From Cyclobacterium marinum DSM 745 (GTDB taxonomy: Bacteria > Bacteroidota > Bacteroidia > Cytophagales > Cyclobacteriaceae), in the NCBI RefSeq assembly GCF_000222485.1, contig NC_015914.1:1178001-1242000 (forward strand): a stretch of DNA of 64,000 nucleotides, in the 5' to 3' direction. The position numbers and the translations under genes are program-made. Below the pieces are notes generated by a model. It made no database searches and was not told the DNA's origin. It worked only from the letters and a program-made list of their open reading frames with translations. Shown in pieces: positions 18,686-26,572 of this stretch (the stretch's first letter is position 1; every line of letters begins with the position of its first letter).

Positions 18686-20344
18686 TTAATCTTCAATAGT
18701 CAAAACGCCATCCACCAAACTTAAAATGGGGACGTAATTATTAAATTTCACTCCTGAAAAATCAAAACCAAAGGTCAAATTTCCTTCAATAAAATTGCTT
18801 CGGTCAAGGTTTTTCTGAAAATCAAACCCTTCTTCATCATTGATGACCTTTGTTACAAAATCTGCCAACTCATAGCCCATGTAGGCAAAGGAAGTTGGGT
18901 AATCCTTGTAAACATTTAAGTAATTCTCTCTAAAATCATCCAAGAGCTCATTGTTAAAGTCAACCGTATTGTTACCTATAAAATGAAAGTTTTGCGCTTC
19001 CATCATGTCATAATTGGCAAAGTCAAAATACAACCAGCTCTCCATCACCACCACAGGCATCCCTGCACCTAAAGACTCTACAAGTCCAAAGGTTGGTGAA
19101 GCAATATTGGGGTCATCAGAAAATACTACCATAATATCAGCCTCAGGATTGCCATTTGCACTCAAGTCCAGACTTTCGAAAAACTCATGCATGTCTCTGG
19201 TCGAAACCTTTTGATTTCTTACTATTTGAAGCCCACTCTTTCTGGCCATTTCTGCAAAGCTCCCTGCCAACAACTCATCCCTACTGGTTCCTGAATAGGC
19301 CAAGGCGACCCTCCTGCCCTCAAATTTTCTGCAGTAGTTCAATACTTTTTGACTTATGGCCTTTATGGATGGTCTAAATAAATAGGCGTACTCGTAGCCA
19401 TTGATATTGTCATCAATATTGGAAAGGGGATTTATTTGAGGTATTTTATTTTTTGCTGCATAATTAGCTACAAGTGCTGTCTCTTCAGGGTATAGCGGAC
19501 CGATAACAATATCAGCCTTTTGCAAAAATGGATCTTCGAGTATACCTCTTACCTTCGCATCATTTCTTTCAGTGTCAAAAGTCTTAAAGTTTAATTTTAC
19601 GCCATTGGATTGGGCTTGTTCCAAAGCCAATTTAATACCTTGGTGAAGCTGCAAAACAAAATTATTGGCTTTCAAAAATTGTGCACCTGACCTGCCTTCA
19701 TAATTGAATGGTAACACTATTGCGATATCTAAAACATCATCCTTCTCTGCTAGAAAAGTATTTCCATCCCCTTTAGAAAAAGACCTGTTTTTTATTTGAT
19801 CGTAAAGCTTTCTTTCGTTTGTCGACATTGATCCTTGTGTCTCCAGTCTTTGCTTAAGGGCCATTACCAAGCCATCATTTTCGGGAAAAAGGCCATATTG
19901 AACAGCAAGTGAACTTGAGGCACTTACTTTAAGAAAATTATAAGTGGCACGATAAGCTTCTTCTTTTAAATCTTCGTCTGAGATTTCTTTGATCAACCGC
20001 AAAGCATCATTGGGTGTAGACTGCTGGAAATAACACAAAGCCAATAAGTAACGTACATCGTCCTTTTTTGCAAACCCACGAGTATCTAACAAGGAGTTCA
20101 AAGCCTCTTTTGCTAGCTCAAACTGCCTGTTTTCATAGGCTGCCCTGGCAAAATGAAACCTTGCATAATCAGAAAGGGAAGCAAATTTTTCTTTGTCAAG
20201 ATAAGGCCGTAGCAACTCCATGGCCTCCGATTGATTACCTTGCTGAATTTGTTTTTTTGCCTGCTCAAACTGCTCAAAGCCTTCCTGAGAAAATGCAGGC
20301 ATTACAGGCAGGATTAGAATTAGAAAGTATAGTAATATTTTCAT
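18686..20344 (-). CDS. Exported type-1 periplasmic-binding-fold protein with TPR N-terminus
   Basis: A 552-residue protein with a signal peptide (about residues 1-19, ending PAFSQ). TPR-like helices follow to about residue 200 (GNQSEAMELLRPYLDKEKF, RQFELAKEALNSLLDTRG). From about residue 205 comes a LivJ/LppC-type bilobal binding domain: DIAIVLPFNYEGRSGAQ, KADIVIGPLYPEETALVANYA and NKIPQINPLSNID. This N-TPR plus type-1 binding-domain layout is that of LpoA-like factors, which activate penicillin-binding proteins, rather than of an amino-acid transporter. No permease gene is nearby, which supports a non-transport role. The exact function is unproven. Confidence 0.78.
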   Translation of the reverse strand: MKILLYFLILILPVMPAFSQEGFEQFEQAKKQIQQGNQSEAMELLRPYLDKEKFASLSDYARFHFARAAYENRQFELAKEALNSLLDTRGFAKKDDVRYLLALCYFQQSTPNDALRLIKEISDEDLKEEAYRATYNFLKVSASSSLAVQYGLFPENDGLVMALKQRLETQGSMSTNERKLYDQIKNRSFSKGDGNTFLAEKDDVLDIAIVLPFNYEGRSGAQFLKANNFVLQLHQGIKLALEQAQSNGVKLNFKTFDTERNDAKVRGILEDPFLQKADIVIGPLYPEETALVANYAAKNKIPQINPLSNIDDNINGYEYAYLFRPSIKAISQKVLNYCRKFEGRRVALAYSGTSRDELLAGSFAEMARKSGLQIVRNQKVSTRDMHEFFESLDLSANGNPEADIMVVFSDDPNIASPTFGLVESLGAGMPVVVMESWLYFDFANYDMMEAQNFHFIGNNTVDFNNELLDDFRENYLNVYKDYPTSFAYMGYELADFVTKVINDEEGFDFQKNLDRSNFIEGNLTFGFDFSGVKFNNYVPILSLVDGVLTIED

Positions 20345-20454
20345 TTGGTGAAGAACGCTTTAATGGTGTAGTTTCAAACTTCGTACCTTTTTTCACAAAA
20401 ACCAGTCAACCATTCAAAATTACGAAATTAAATTTTCCTTAAGGGCATTTACAT

Positions 20455-20485
20455 AAAAAAGCCTGATGAAGATATCAGGCTTTTT
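20455..20485 (-). terminator. Intrinsic terminator after guaA
   Basis: AAAAAGCCTGAT pairs perfectly with ATCAGGCTTTTT around a short loop. The A-run at 20455-20460 gives the U-tract on the minus strand. It separates guaA from the binding-protein gene. Confidence 0.88.
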
Positions 20486-20494
20486 ATGTTTTCT

Positions 20495-22024
20495 TTATTC
20501 CCACTCAATGGTTGCAGGCGGCTTGGAACTGATGTCGTACACCACCCTATTTACTCCTTTGACTTTATTGATGATATCATTGGATACCTTTCCTAAGAAA
20601 TCGTAAGGTAAATGCACCCAATCCGCTGTCATCCCATCTACGGAAGACACCGCCCTAAGCGCCACCACTCTTTCATATGTCCTTTCGTCACCCATAACCC
20701 CTACCGACTGAACCGGTAGTAGCATAGATCCTGCTTGCCATACATCATCGTATAAATCTGCATCCTTTAGACCTTGGATAAATATATGATCGACCTCTTG
20801 AAGGGTTTGCACTTTCTCGGCTGTGATATCACCCAATATCCTGATCCCTAACCCGGGGCCCGGAAAAGGATGCCTTCCAATGATGGTATCTGCTATTCCC
20901 AAAGCTTTACCTACTTCCCTTACGCCATCTTTAAAAAGTGTGTTCAGTGGCTCCACTACTTTAAGTTTCATAAAATCAGGCAATCCACCTACATTATGGT
21001 GAGATTTGATGGTCGCTGAAGGACCATTAACAGAAACGGATTCGATCACATCCGGATAAATGGTGCCTTGTCCCAGCCATTTCACATCTTTAATTTTATG
21101 GGCTTCATCATCAAAAACCTCGATAAAGGTTTTACCTATTGCTTTTCTTTTTCCTTCAGGGTCTGATATGCCTGCCAAAGCATCATAAAACTTCTGCTTG
21201 GCATCCACACCAATGACATTAAGCCCCATTCCTTTGTAGGAATCCAGAACTTCTTCAAACTCATTTTTTCTTAACAAGCCGTTGTCAACAAAGACACAGG
21301 TCAGTTGATCACCTATGGCCCTATGAATAAGGGTAGCTGCCACGGAAGAATCAACCCCTCCGGACAAGCCCATTACCACACGGTCTTTTCCTATACTTTC
21401 TTTCAATGAAGCTACTGTAGCATCTATAAACACATCGGATGTCCAATCCTGAGCACAATCACAAATCTGAACCACAAAATTTCTTAAGAGGTTTTTCCCC
21501 TCTTCAGAATGGGTTACCTCCGGATGAAATTGAATACCAAAAGTCTCCTCTCCTTGAACCTGATAGGCTGCTACCTTTACATTCTGTGTACTAGCTATAA
21601 TATCGAAACCTTCCGGCAGCTCTTTGATCGTATCACCATGCGACATCCACACCTGAGAATCATGCGTCATCTCTTTTAATAAAGGCGAATGGGTATCTAA
21701 ATATGAAAGCCTGGCCCTGCCATATTCCCTGGTATCTGAAGGTTTTACCTCTCCTCCAAACTTCTGTGCCATCAACTGTGCCCCATAGCAAACGCCCAAT
21801 AGGGGAAGTTTCCCTCTCAAAGGGCTCAAGTCCAAGTCTGGAGCATCACTATCCTTTACAGAACAAGGGCTCCCGGAAAGGATAACTCCCTTAATATCGG
21901 AAGTGATAGGTGGAATTTTATTATACGGGTGAATTTCACAATATACATCCAGTTCTCTAACACGTCTGGCGATAAGCTGCGTGTATTGAGAACCAAAGTC
22001 TAGGATTAAAATCTGTTCTGCCAT
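20495..22024 (-). CDS. guaA: GMP synthase (glutamine-hydrolysing)
   Basis: A 509-residue two-domain enzyme that makes GMP from XMP, ATP and glutamine. The class-I glutaminase domain has its nucleophile at C79 in [10 protein letters not shown] and the His/Glu pair in [12 protein letters not shown]. The synthetase half carries the PP-loop [16 protein letters not shown], and the family C-terminus is PPATIEWE. I start at the ATG at 22024; the frame's TTG at 22030 is unlikely. The next 280 bp upstream contain its promoter region and the left flank of the mobile element, so the insertion does not disrupt it. Confidence 0.97.
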   Translation of the reverse strand: MAEQILILDFGSQYTQLIARRVRELDVYCEIHPYNKIPPITSDIKGVILSGSPCSVKDSDAPDLDLSPLRGKLPLLGVCYGAQLMAQKFGGEVKPSDTREYGRARLSYLDTHSPLLKEMTHDSQVWMSHGDTIKELPEGFDIIASTQNVKVAAYQVQGEETFGIQFHPEVTHSEEGKNLLRNFVVQICDCAQDWTSDVFIDATVASLKESIGKDRVVMGLSGGVDSSVAATLIHRAIGDQLTCVFVDNGLLRKNEFEEVLDSYKGMGLNVIGVDAKQKFYDALAGISDPEGKRKAIGKTFIEVFDDEAHKIKDVKWLGQGTIYPDVIESVSVNGPSATIKSHHNVGGLPDFMKLKVVEPLNTLFKDGVREVGKALGIADTIIGRHPFPGPGLGIRILGDITAEKVQTLQEVDHIFIQGLKDADLYDDVWQAGSMLLPVQSVGVMGDERTYERVVALRAVSSVDGMTADWVHLPYDFLGKVSNDIINKVKGVNRVVYDISSKPPATIEWE

Positions 22025-22263
22025 GTGCAAATTTAATCAGCCCTTGCCAATTCCCGAAATAAAAAGATAAATTTCCAAAATAATATTTGGGGCCTATGGT
22101 CTGCGAAAAATGCAGAAAGGCAAAAAAACAAGTGCCACGTCCTAAATTAGGTTTACTCTTTCTTTCCATTTCACACATTTATTTGTGTTTTTTTCAGAAT
22201 GGGTCAAAGTGAAAACTGAGATTGCCACCCATCCAGGGCTAAAAATTTAAATATTTACCTATT

Positions 22264-22304
22264 GCCACAGGGCTGACACCCTGTGCTAAGTTACTACGCC
22301 CTTT
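22264..22304. repeat. Left part of a palindromic dispersed repeat, interrupted by the IS
   Basis: The hairpin CACAGGG/CCCTGTG (22266-22272 with 22279-22285) is followed by TTACTACGCCCTTT. This is the inverse-orientation counterpart of the repeat at 23711-23800. The last seven bases, GCCCTTT, would pair with ACAGGGC at 23621-23627 if the IS were removed, completing a second hairpin. Confidence 0.7.
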
Positions 22305-22415
22305 CCTTTAGATTTGATAAATGTTAATATTCTTAGATTACTGTTATATACATTGAGAGTGCTGGTAGAGACTCATAAATTGTTAATAACGGTGGATAAC
22401 ATTAAATTAGGAATA

Positions 22416-22555
22416 GGAACGGGGTGAACTTACGCCCTTTCTAGGACACTAAGGCCTATGCCCTGTATCAGTCCCCGTTCCAAGTTCCGGTTGCTTTGAG
22501 AACCAGTTAGAATTTTAGGTTAACAGACCTTCTAAAGGTTTTAGTTTCAGCAACC
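22416..22555 (+). ncRNA. Predicted IS110 bridge RNA (target- and donor-binding loops)
   Basis: There are two stem-bounded loops upstream of the transposase. Loop 1 has outer stem GGAACGGGG/CCCCGTTCC (22416-22424 with 22473-22481) and inner TAGG/CCTA. Its 5' arm TACGCCCTTTC (22431-22441) is identical to the left flank at 22295-22305. Its 3' arm TGCCCTGTAT (22459-22468) is complementary to the right flank at 23619-23628. Loop 2 has outer stem GGTTGCT/AGCAACC (22489-22495 with 22549-22555) and inner AGGT/ACCT. Its 5' arm TTAGAAT (22507-22513) is identical to the right element end at 23614-23620. Its 3' arm TCTAAAGG (22531-22538) is complementary to the left end at 22305-22312. This is the known layout of IS621-type bridge RNAs. 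The true RNA probably starts further upstream. Confidence 0.75.
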
Positions 22556-22582
22556 ATATTTATTACACTTAATAGTAAAGTT

Positions 22583-23578
22583 ATGAAATTTAGAGCATTT
22601 ATCGGTATTGACGTTAGTAAATCTACCATTGACATCTATTTGAGAAACGCTGGAAGACACGCTGTGTTTGTTAATGATTTGAAAGGTTTTGAAGCCATGG
22701 TCGAATGGCTTATGGACATTTTGGGACAGGTATGTCCTGAAGAAATGATGTTTGGCATGGAGCACACCGGGCTTTATAGCGAGCTTCTGATCTCTTTTCT
22801 CGACGATCACAATTTCCCCTTTACAGTACTGCCTGGCTTGGAGGTGAAAAAGTCTATGGGGATCCGAAGAGGTAAATCAGACAAAGCTGACTCCAAAGTT
22901 ATTGCCGAGTATATTTATGAGAAAAGAGAGAAAATCAAATTGTTCCGTAAGCCCTCCCGAAACTTGGAATCGATAAGAAAGATTGCCTCTTACAGGGAAC
23001 GTTTGGTAAAGGAAAGAACTGCCTTCAAAACAAGACTAGGAGAACACCAAAAGGTCTATGGTAAGGAGTCTTATGAGATATATACTCAATCACATAAACA
23101 GATCATAGCCTGTCTAGACAACCAGATTAAAGGAATGGAAGCCGAAATGGAACGGCTGATAAAGGATGACCAGGAAATGTTAAGACAATACCAGTTGGTC
23201 AAATCTGTAAAGGGTATAGGTCCCCAGACGGCCATCATGATGATTGTACTTACTAAAGCGTTTACTGCTTTTCCAGATTGGAGAAAGTTTGCCAGTTATG
23301 CAGGAATCGCCCCTTTCCCAAACCAGTCGGGGACATATATGGGTAAGACGAGAACCAGTAAACTGGCAAACAAACGTATAAAAGCACTTCTAACCATGTG
23401 TGCGGGGGTGGCCGTACAATACAATCCAGAGATGAGACTTTATTACGAACAACGGGTTAATAAAGGCAAGAATAAAATGAGTACAATGAATATTATAAGG
23501 AATAAACTAGTATCAAGGATCTTTGCGGTAATAGAAAGAGGTACCCCATATGTCGAAACAATGAAATATGCTGCCTAG
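22583..23578 (+). CDS. IS110-family transposase (bridge-RNA-guided recombinase)
   Basis: A 331-residue transposase. The N-terminal RuvC-like DEDD domain has D10 (FIGIDVSKST), E60 (GMEHTGLY) and D100/D103 (KSDKADSKVIAEY). A coiled-coil-like stretch lies at about 125-205. The C-terminal Transposase_20 region has the helix-hairpin-helix VKGIGPQTA (209-217) and FASYAGIAPFPNQSG, with S249 the likely catalytic serine. Such recombinases act with a bridge RNA to join element and target without long duplications. The start is the ATG at 22583, 28 bp after the predicted bridge RNA. The frame is complete. Confidence 0.95.
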   Translation: MKFRAFIGIDVSKSTIDIYLRNAGRHAVFVNDLKGFEAMVEWLMDILGQVCPEEMMFGMEHTGLYSELLISFLDDHNFPFTVLPGLEVKKSMGIRRGKSDKADSKVIAEYIYEKREKIKLFRKPSRNLESIRKIASYRERLVKERTAFKTRLGEHQKVYGKESYEIYTQSHKQIIACLDNQIKGMEAEMERLIKDDQEMLRQYQLVKSVKGIGPQTAIMMIVLTKAFTAFPDWRKFASYAGIAPFPNQSGTYMGKTRTSKLANKRIKALLTMCAGVAVQYNPEMRLYYEQRVNKGKNKMSTMNIIRNKLVSRIFAVIERGTPYVETMKYAA

Positions 23579-23710
23579 AAATTAAAAATTGTACTATTCC
23601 ACTTGCTTTAATCTTAGAATACAGGGCAAAATCAAAAAAATATCCCGATTATAAGTTCATTTTCAACTAAAAATTCAATGAGGTTAAACAGCAACTCCAA
23701 CCAATCAATC

Positions 23711-23800
23711 CCGCCCCTGAAAGGGACAAATATAATAGCACAGGGTGAAGCCCTGTGTGGGAAATCAGTATTGCAACCTAAGCCCTGCATGGGCGAAATA
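23711..23800. repeat. Palindromic dispersed-repeat copy
   Basis: Three hairpins lie in a row: CCCT-GAA-AGGG (23715-23725), CACAGGG/CCCTGTG (23739-23745 with 23751-23757), and GCCC/GGGC (23782-23785 with 23791-23794). The central hairpin and its TAG spacer match, in inverse orientation, the interrupted copy at 22264-22304. It has the look of a REP-like intergenic repeat, and likely the sequence class this IS110 targets. Confidence 0.65.
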
Positions 23801-23924
23801 TTTTGAGCAATTCGGGATTTATCTGTGATGAATACTTGTCCTAAATAAAGTTTACCGATAATTATTTAAATACAACTTTAGATTTACATTTCACACCACC
23901 CCATTTCTCACCCTTTATTATAAA

Positions 23925-24024
23925 GAGGATTTTGAGTATTCAAATTAGCTTATTGAATTACTAATTTAATATTGGGTAAGTCCAATAAGCGAATCCAAAA
24001 AGGTTGGTATTAAGATAACCGGAC
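23925..24024. repeat. Direct repeat copy A (100 bp)
   Basis: This aligns without gaps to 24419-24518 with about 11 mismatches. It shares long exact blocks, including AAAAAGGTTGGTATTAAGAT. It is followed by CTTCGGCTCCGCTCAG (24024-24039), the exact reverse complement of 24520-24535. Confidence 0.85.
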
Positions 24025-24138
24025 TTCGGCTCCGCTCAGCCGACGGAAGGTTGTTTACCTTTTTGACCGAATGGCTTCGCAAGGACGATCCGGTTGGAAG
24101 GTATATGGTAATAAAACAATCCACTTTTCTAAAAAAAA

Positions 24139-24225
24139 CAGACCTGAAGGGTCTGAACTATAATAACCGTAGGTAGCAACCCACGGGAAAGGCAAACACC
24201 CCTACACTCAACACTGAAGGTGTTG
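24139..24225. repeat. Cluster of short hairpins in the repeat island
   Basis: Hairpins CAGACC/GGTCTG (24139-24155), CCGTAGG/CCCACGG (24167-24186, one mismatch) and CAACAC/GTGTTG (24209-24225) follow each other. No reading frame of note covers them. The form matches dispersed intergenic hairpin repeats in Bacteroidota, but copy number cannot be judged from one window. Confidence 0.5.
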
Positions 24226-24388
24226 AACAGCTACAAGTGATTCACGGAGAAGTAAAAGGTGAAAGAACTACAGAGCCGAAGGAGTAGCTTTTACGTTTGC
24301 ATCACCCTATTACTTCGGCTTCGATCAACCGCCGGGAAAGGGATAGGTTCTTCTATTTATTATTTACGACCGATATACAGTTTGCGGT

Positions 24389-24427
24389 AAAATCCCCCTT
24401 TGTCCCCCTTTGTTGAAGGGGGATTTT
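24389..24427. repeat. C5/G5 hairpin element
   Basis: AAAATCCCCCTT pairs with AAGGGGGATTTT (24389-24400 with 24416-24427), with an internal second TCCCCCTT. It could act as a terminator, but no gene feeds it. It abuts repeat copy B. Confidence 0.6.
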
Positions 24428-24518
24428 GATTTTTCAGAATAGCTTATTGCATTACTAATTTAATGTTGAGTCAGCCCAATAAGCGAATTCAAAAAGGTTG
24501 GTATTAAGATAACCGGAC
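24419..24518. repeat. Direct repeat copy B (100 bp)
   Basis: This is the partner of 23925-24024 at about 89% identity. It ends 32 bp before the HIT gene's stop codon. Its outer tail CTGAGCGGAGCCGAAG (24520-24535) is inverted relative to the tail of copy A, so the 500-bp block is framed by both direct and inverted repeats. Apart from these repeats I see nothing coding between 23621 and 24550. Confidence 0.85.
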
Positions 24519-24550
24519 CCTGAGCGGAGCCGAAGGGAAAGGGGAAGGTT

Positions 24551-24955
24551 TTAATTCCCTTGATCGAAAGCTAGTTTAATTTTTGAGGCAATTTCTTCCA
24601 TTTCTGAAGGCTCCAATTGTAGCTTTGGCCTGCTGAAATTGATATCATCCATGCTTCTTAGCGGTACCAAATGGATATGTACATGAGGTACCTCCAAGCC
24701 GATGACAGCCACACCTATTCGGGTACATTTGATGACTGACTCTTGGGCTTTGGCGACTTTCTTGGCAAAAAGGTGAAGACTAGCATACAATTCATCATCC
24801 AGGTCATAGATGTAATCTACTTCTTCCTTGGGCACCACCAATACGTGGCCTTTTACCAAGGGCATGATGTCTAAAAAAGCAATATGTTGCTCATCCTCAG
24901 CAACGATATGTGCCGGTATTTCTCGGTTGATAATCTTTGTGAAAATAGAAGGCAT
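24551..24955 (-). CDS. HIT-family nucleotide hydrolase/transferase
   Basis: A 134-residue histidine-triad protein with the motif HVHIHLVPL near residue 97, the active-site His being the middle one. The N-terminal IFTKIINREIPAHIVAEDE is typical of the HinT/Hit branch. It is a small cytoplasmic enzyme acting on AMP-linked phosphoramidates or dinucleotides. It lies downstream of greA, but a terminator between them suggests separate transcripts. The length is normal. Confidence 0.94.
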   Translation of the reverse strand: MPSIFTKIINREIPAHIVAEDEQHIAFLDIMPLVKGHVLVVPKEEVDYIYDLDDELYASLHLFAKKVAKAQESVIKCTRIGVAVIGLEVPHVHIHLVPLRSMDDINFSRPKLQLEPSEMEEIASKIKLAFDQGN

Positions 24956-24981
24956 AAGTAAGGAAGTTATATATTGATCAC

Positions 24982-25012
24982 AAAAAAATCCCGATGCATC
25001 GCAACCGGGATT
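24982..25012 (-). terminator. Intrinsic terminator after greA
   Basis: AATCCCG pairs with CGGGATT (24987-24993 with 25006-25012). The A7 run at 24982-24988 gives the U-tract on the minus strand. Confidence 0.75.
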
Positions 25013-25018
25013 AAAAAA

Positions 25019-25492
25019 TTATATGCTTATTTCAAGCACTTCAAATTCTACCAAACCGGCAGGGGCTTGGATTTGAGCAATATCTCCGACTTTCTTTCCC
25101 AAAAGGCCTTTACCAAAGGGAGATGCTGAGGAAATCTTGTTTTGTTTAAGATCAGCTTCTTCCTCAGAAACCAAAGTATAGGAAACTGTCATGCCATTTT
25201 TTACATTTTTTATTTTTACAGTGCATAGAATACCTACCTTAGACGTATCCATTTTGGAGTTGTCCAATACCCTGGCATTACCAATGACGTTTTCCAGTTT
25301 GGCAATCTTCAATTCCAAATGCCCCTGAGCATCTTTGGCTGCATCATATTCTGCATTTTCACTCAAATCACCCTTATCTCTGGCTTCCGCAATTTGCTTG
25401 GCAATGTCTGTTCTGCCCTTGGTCTTTAGGAACTGAAGCTCATCTTTGAGCTTCCGCAATCCTTCTTCTGTATAATACTGTATGCTTCCCAT
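25019..25492 (-). CDS. greA: Transcription elongation factor GreA
   Basis: A 157-residue GreA. The N-terminal coiled coil with EGLRKLKDELQFLKTKGR ends in the acidic tip DLSENAEYDAAKDAQG, which enters the RNA-polymerase secondary channel and activates cleavage of backtracked RNA. The C-terminal FKBP-like domain contains ISSASPFGKGLLGKKVGD. The start ATG at 25492 gives the family's MGSIQYYTEEGL. It is monocistronic by its terminators on both sides. Confidence 0.97.
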   Translation of the reverse strand: MGSIQYYTEEGLRKLKDELQFLKTKGRTDIAKQIAEARDKGDLSENAEYDAAKDAQGHLELKIAKLENVIGNARVLDNSKMDTSKVGILCTVKIKNVKNGMTVSYTLVSEEEADLKQNKISSASPFGKGLLGKKVGDIAQIQAPAGLVEFEVLEISI

Positions 25493-25520
25493 ATTTATTA
25501 ATTGTTAGCCTCTTATTAAA

Positions 25521-25550
25521 TAAAATAACGGCCTCAACCTTGAGACCGTT
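25521..25550 (-). terminator. Probable terminator of the rsmA-mgtE-dehydrogenase operon
   Basis: AACGG-C-CTCAA pairs with TTGAG-A-CCGTT (25527-25537 with 25540-25550), and T-rich sequence follows on the minus strand. The loop is tight, so the inner pairs may open. Confidence 0.6.
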
Positions 25551-25632
25551 TCCATATGCTTCCATTATTTTCTATACGCAAAGATAAAATAAGAATTCAT
25601 ATTTTACAATTTAACTATCTTTTATTAAGACA

Positions 25633-26565
25633 CTAACCCTTCCATTGACCGGCAATTTTAGCTACTAAAACCTCATTTATCTTCCGGTAAGACTCATTGG
25701 TCCACCCTGCTACATGCGGCGAAAAAAGGACTTGCTTGAATGTGGTCAGCTCCTCAAAAGAGGCGCGCTCCATTGGTGTCAAGCTTTTGAGCTTTTCCTT
25801 TTCCAATACATCCAAAGCAGCTCCTTTTATTTTTCCACTCCGAAGTTCCTGTATCAATGTCTTGACAGAGATAACCTCACCACGGGCTGTATTGATCAAA
25901 TAAAAAGGCTTCTTGAAACCTTGAATCACCTCAGGTGAAAAAAAAGCCCTGGTCTCTTCCGTCAAAGGCACATGAATACTCAATATATCCGCTTGCGCTT
26001 GAATGGTCTCAAAGCTGCATTCCTGTACATTTTCATCGCCGAAGCCCTTTTTGTATTTATCATAGGCAAGTATTTTCACACCAAAGCCCTTGAGTCGCTG
26101 AGCAAAAGCCGCCCCCATATTGCCATAGCCAAATATCCCTACAGTTTTACCACACAGCTCCACACCTCTATTCCCCTCTCTGTCCCAAACACCTTTCCTT
26201 ACCTGTTGATCTGACTGTATATAGTGATTAAACAAAGCCAGGAGCATACCAAGAGCATGCTCTGCCACCGCATCTCGATTGCCTTCAGGAGCTGAATAGA
26301 GAGCTATGGAATTTTGCTCCAAATAGTCCAGGTCAATATTATCCAAACCTGCCCCTGCCCTGGCAACAAATTTTAATTGCGCCCCTTTTTTCAATAAGCC
26401 CCGGTCAATAGGCGTTTTGGACCTGATTACCAGCCCTTGGTAGTCAGAAATAATTTGAAGAATACCTTCCCTATCGATCTCCGGTCTATAATGCACCTCA
26501 TGCCCTTTTTCTTCCAATAGGGGCACTATGCTCTCATGCATGAGGTCAATGATTAAAATTTTCAT
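25633..26565 (-). CDS. D-2-hydroxyacid dehydrogenase (phosphoglycerate-dehydrogenase-like)
   Basis: A 310-residue NAD-dependent dehydrogenase. The Rossmann motif is GIFGYGNMG within KTVGIFGYGNMGAAFAQRL. The catalytic Arg lies in INTARGEVI, the Glu in ALDVLEKEK, and the His in FSPHVAGWT. N-terminal signatures include VIRSKTPID and ARAGAGLDNID. Family members oxidise 3-phosphoglycerate (serine synthesis) or reduce other 2-oxoacids. The ACT regulatory domain of long SerA is absent and no serC is adjacent, so I leave the substrate open. It is the last gene of an apparent operon, 7 bp after mgtE. Confidence 0.85.
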   Translation of the reverse strand: MKILIIDLMHESIVPLLEEKGHEVHYRPEIDREGILQIISDYQGLVIRSKTPIDRGLLKKGAQLKFVARAGAGLDNIDLDYLEQNSIALYSAPEGNRDAVAEHALGMLLALFNHYIQSDQQVRKGVWDREGNRGVELCGKTVGIFGYGNMGAAFAQRLKGFGVKILAYDKYKKGFGDENVQECSFETIQAQADILSIHVPLTEETRAFFSPEVIQGFKKPFYLINTARGEVISVKTLIQELRSGKIKGAALDVLEKEKLKSLTPMERASFEELTTFKQVLFSPHVAGWTNESYRKINEVLVAKIAGQWKG

Positions 26566-26572
26566 GTATGTA

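Larger units (their letters stand above)
22305..23620 (+). mobile_element. IS110-family insertion sequence, about 1316 bp
   Basis: The element carries one transposase gene and about 278 bp of non-coding left end. I placed the ends by guide matches, not by terminal inverted repeats, which IS110 elements lack. The left boundary is where the repeat sequence GCCCTTT stops, and the right boundary is where it resumes as ACAGGGC. The boundaries are good to about 2 bp. No identical 2-bp core is obvious at both ends (CC on the left, AT on the right). The transposase frame and motifs are intact, so the element may still be active. Confidence 0.78.

Noticed and set aside
23925..24518. CRISPR-like repeats
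   Set aside because: Only two copies of a 100-bp unit 400 bp apart, with no regular short spacers and no cas gene.
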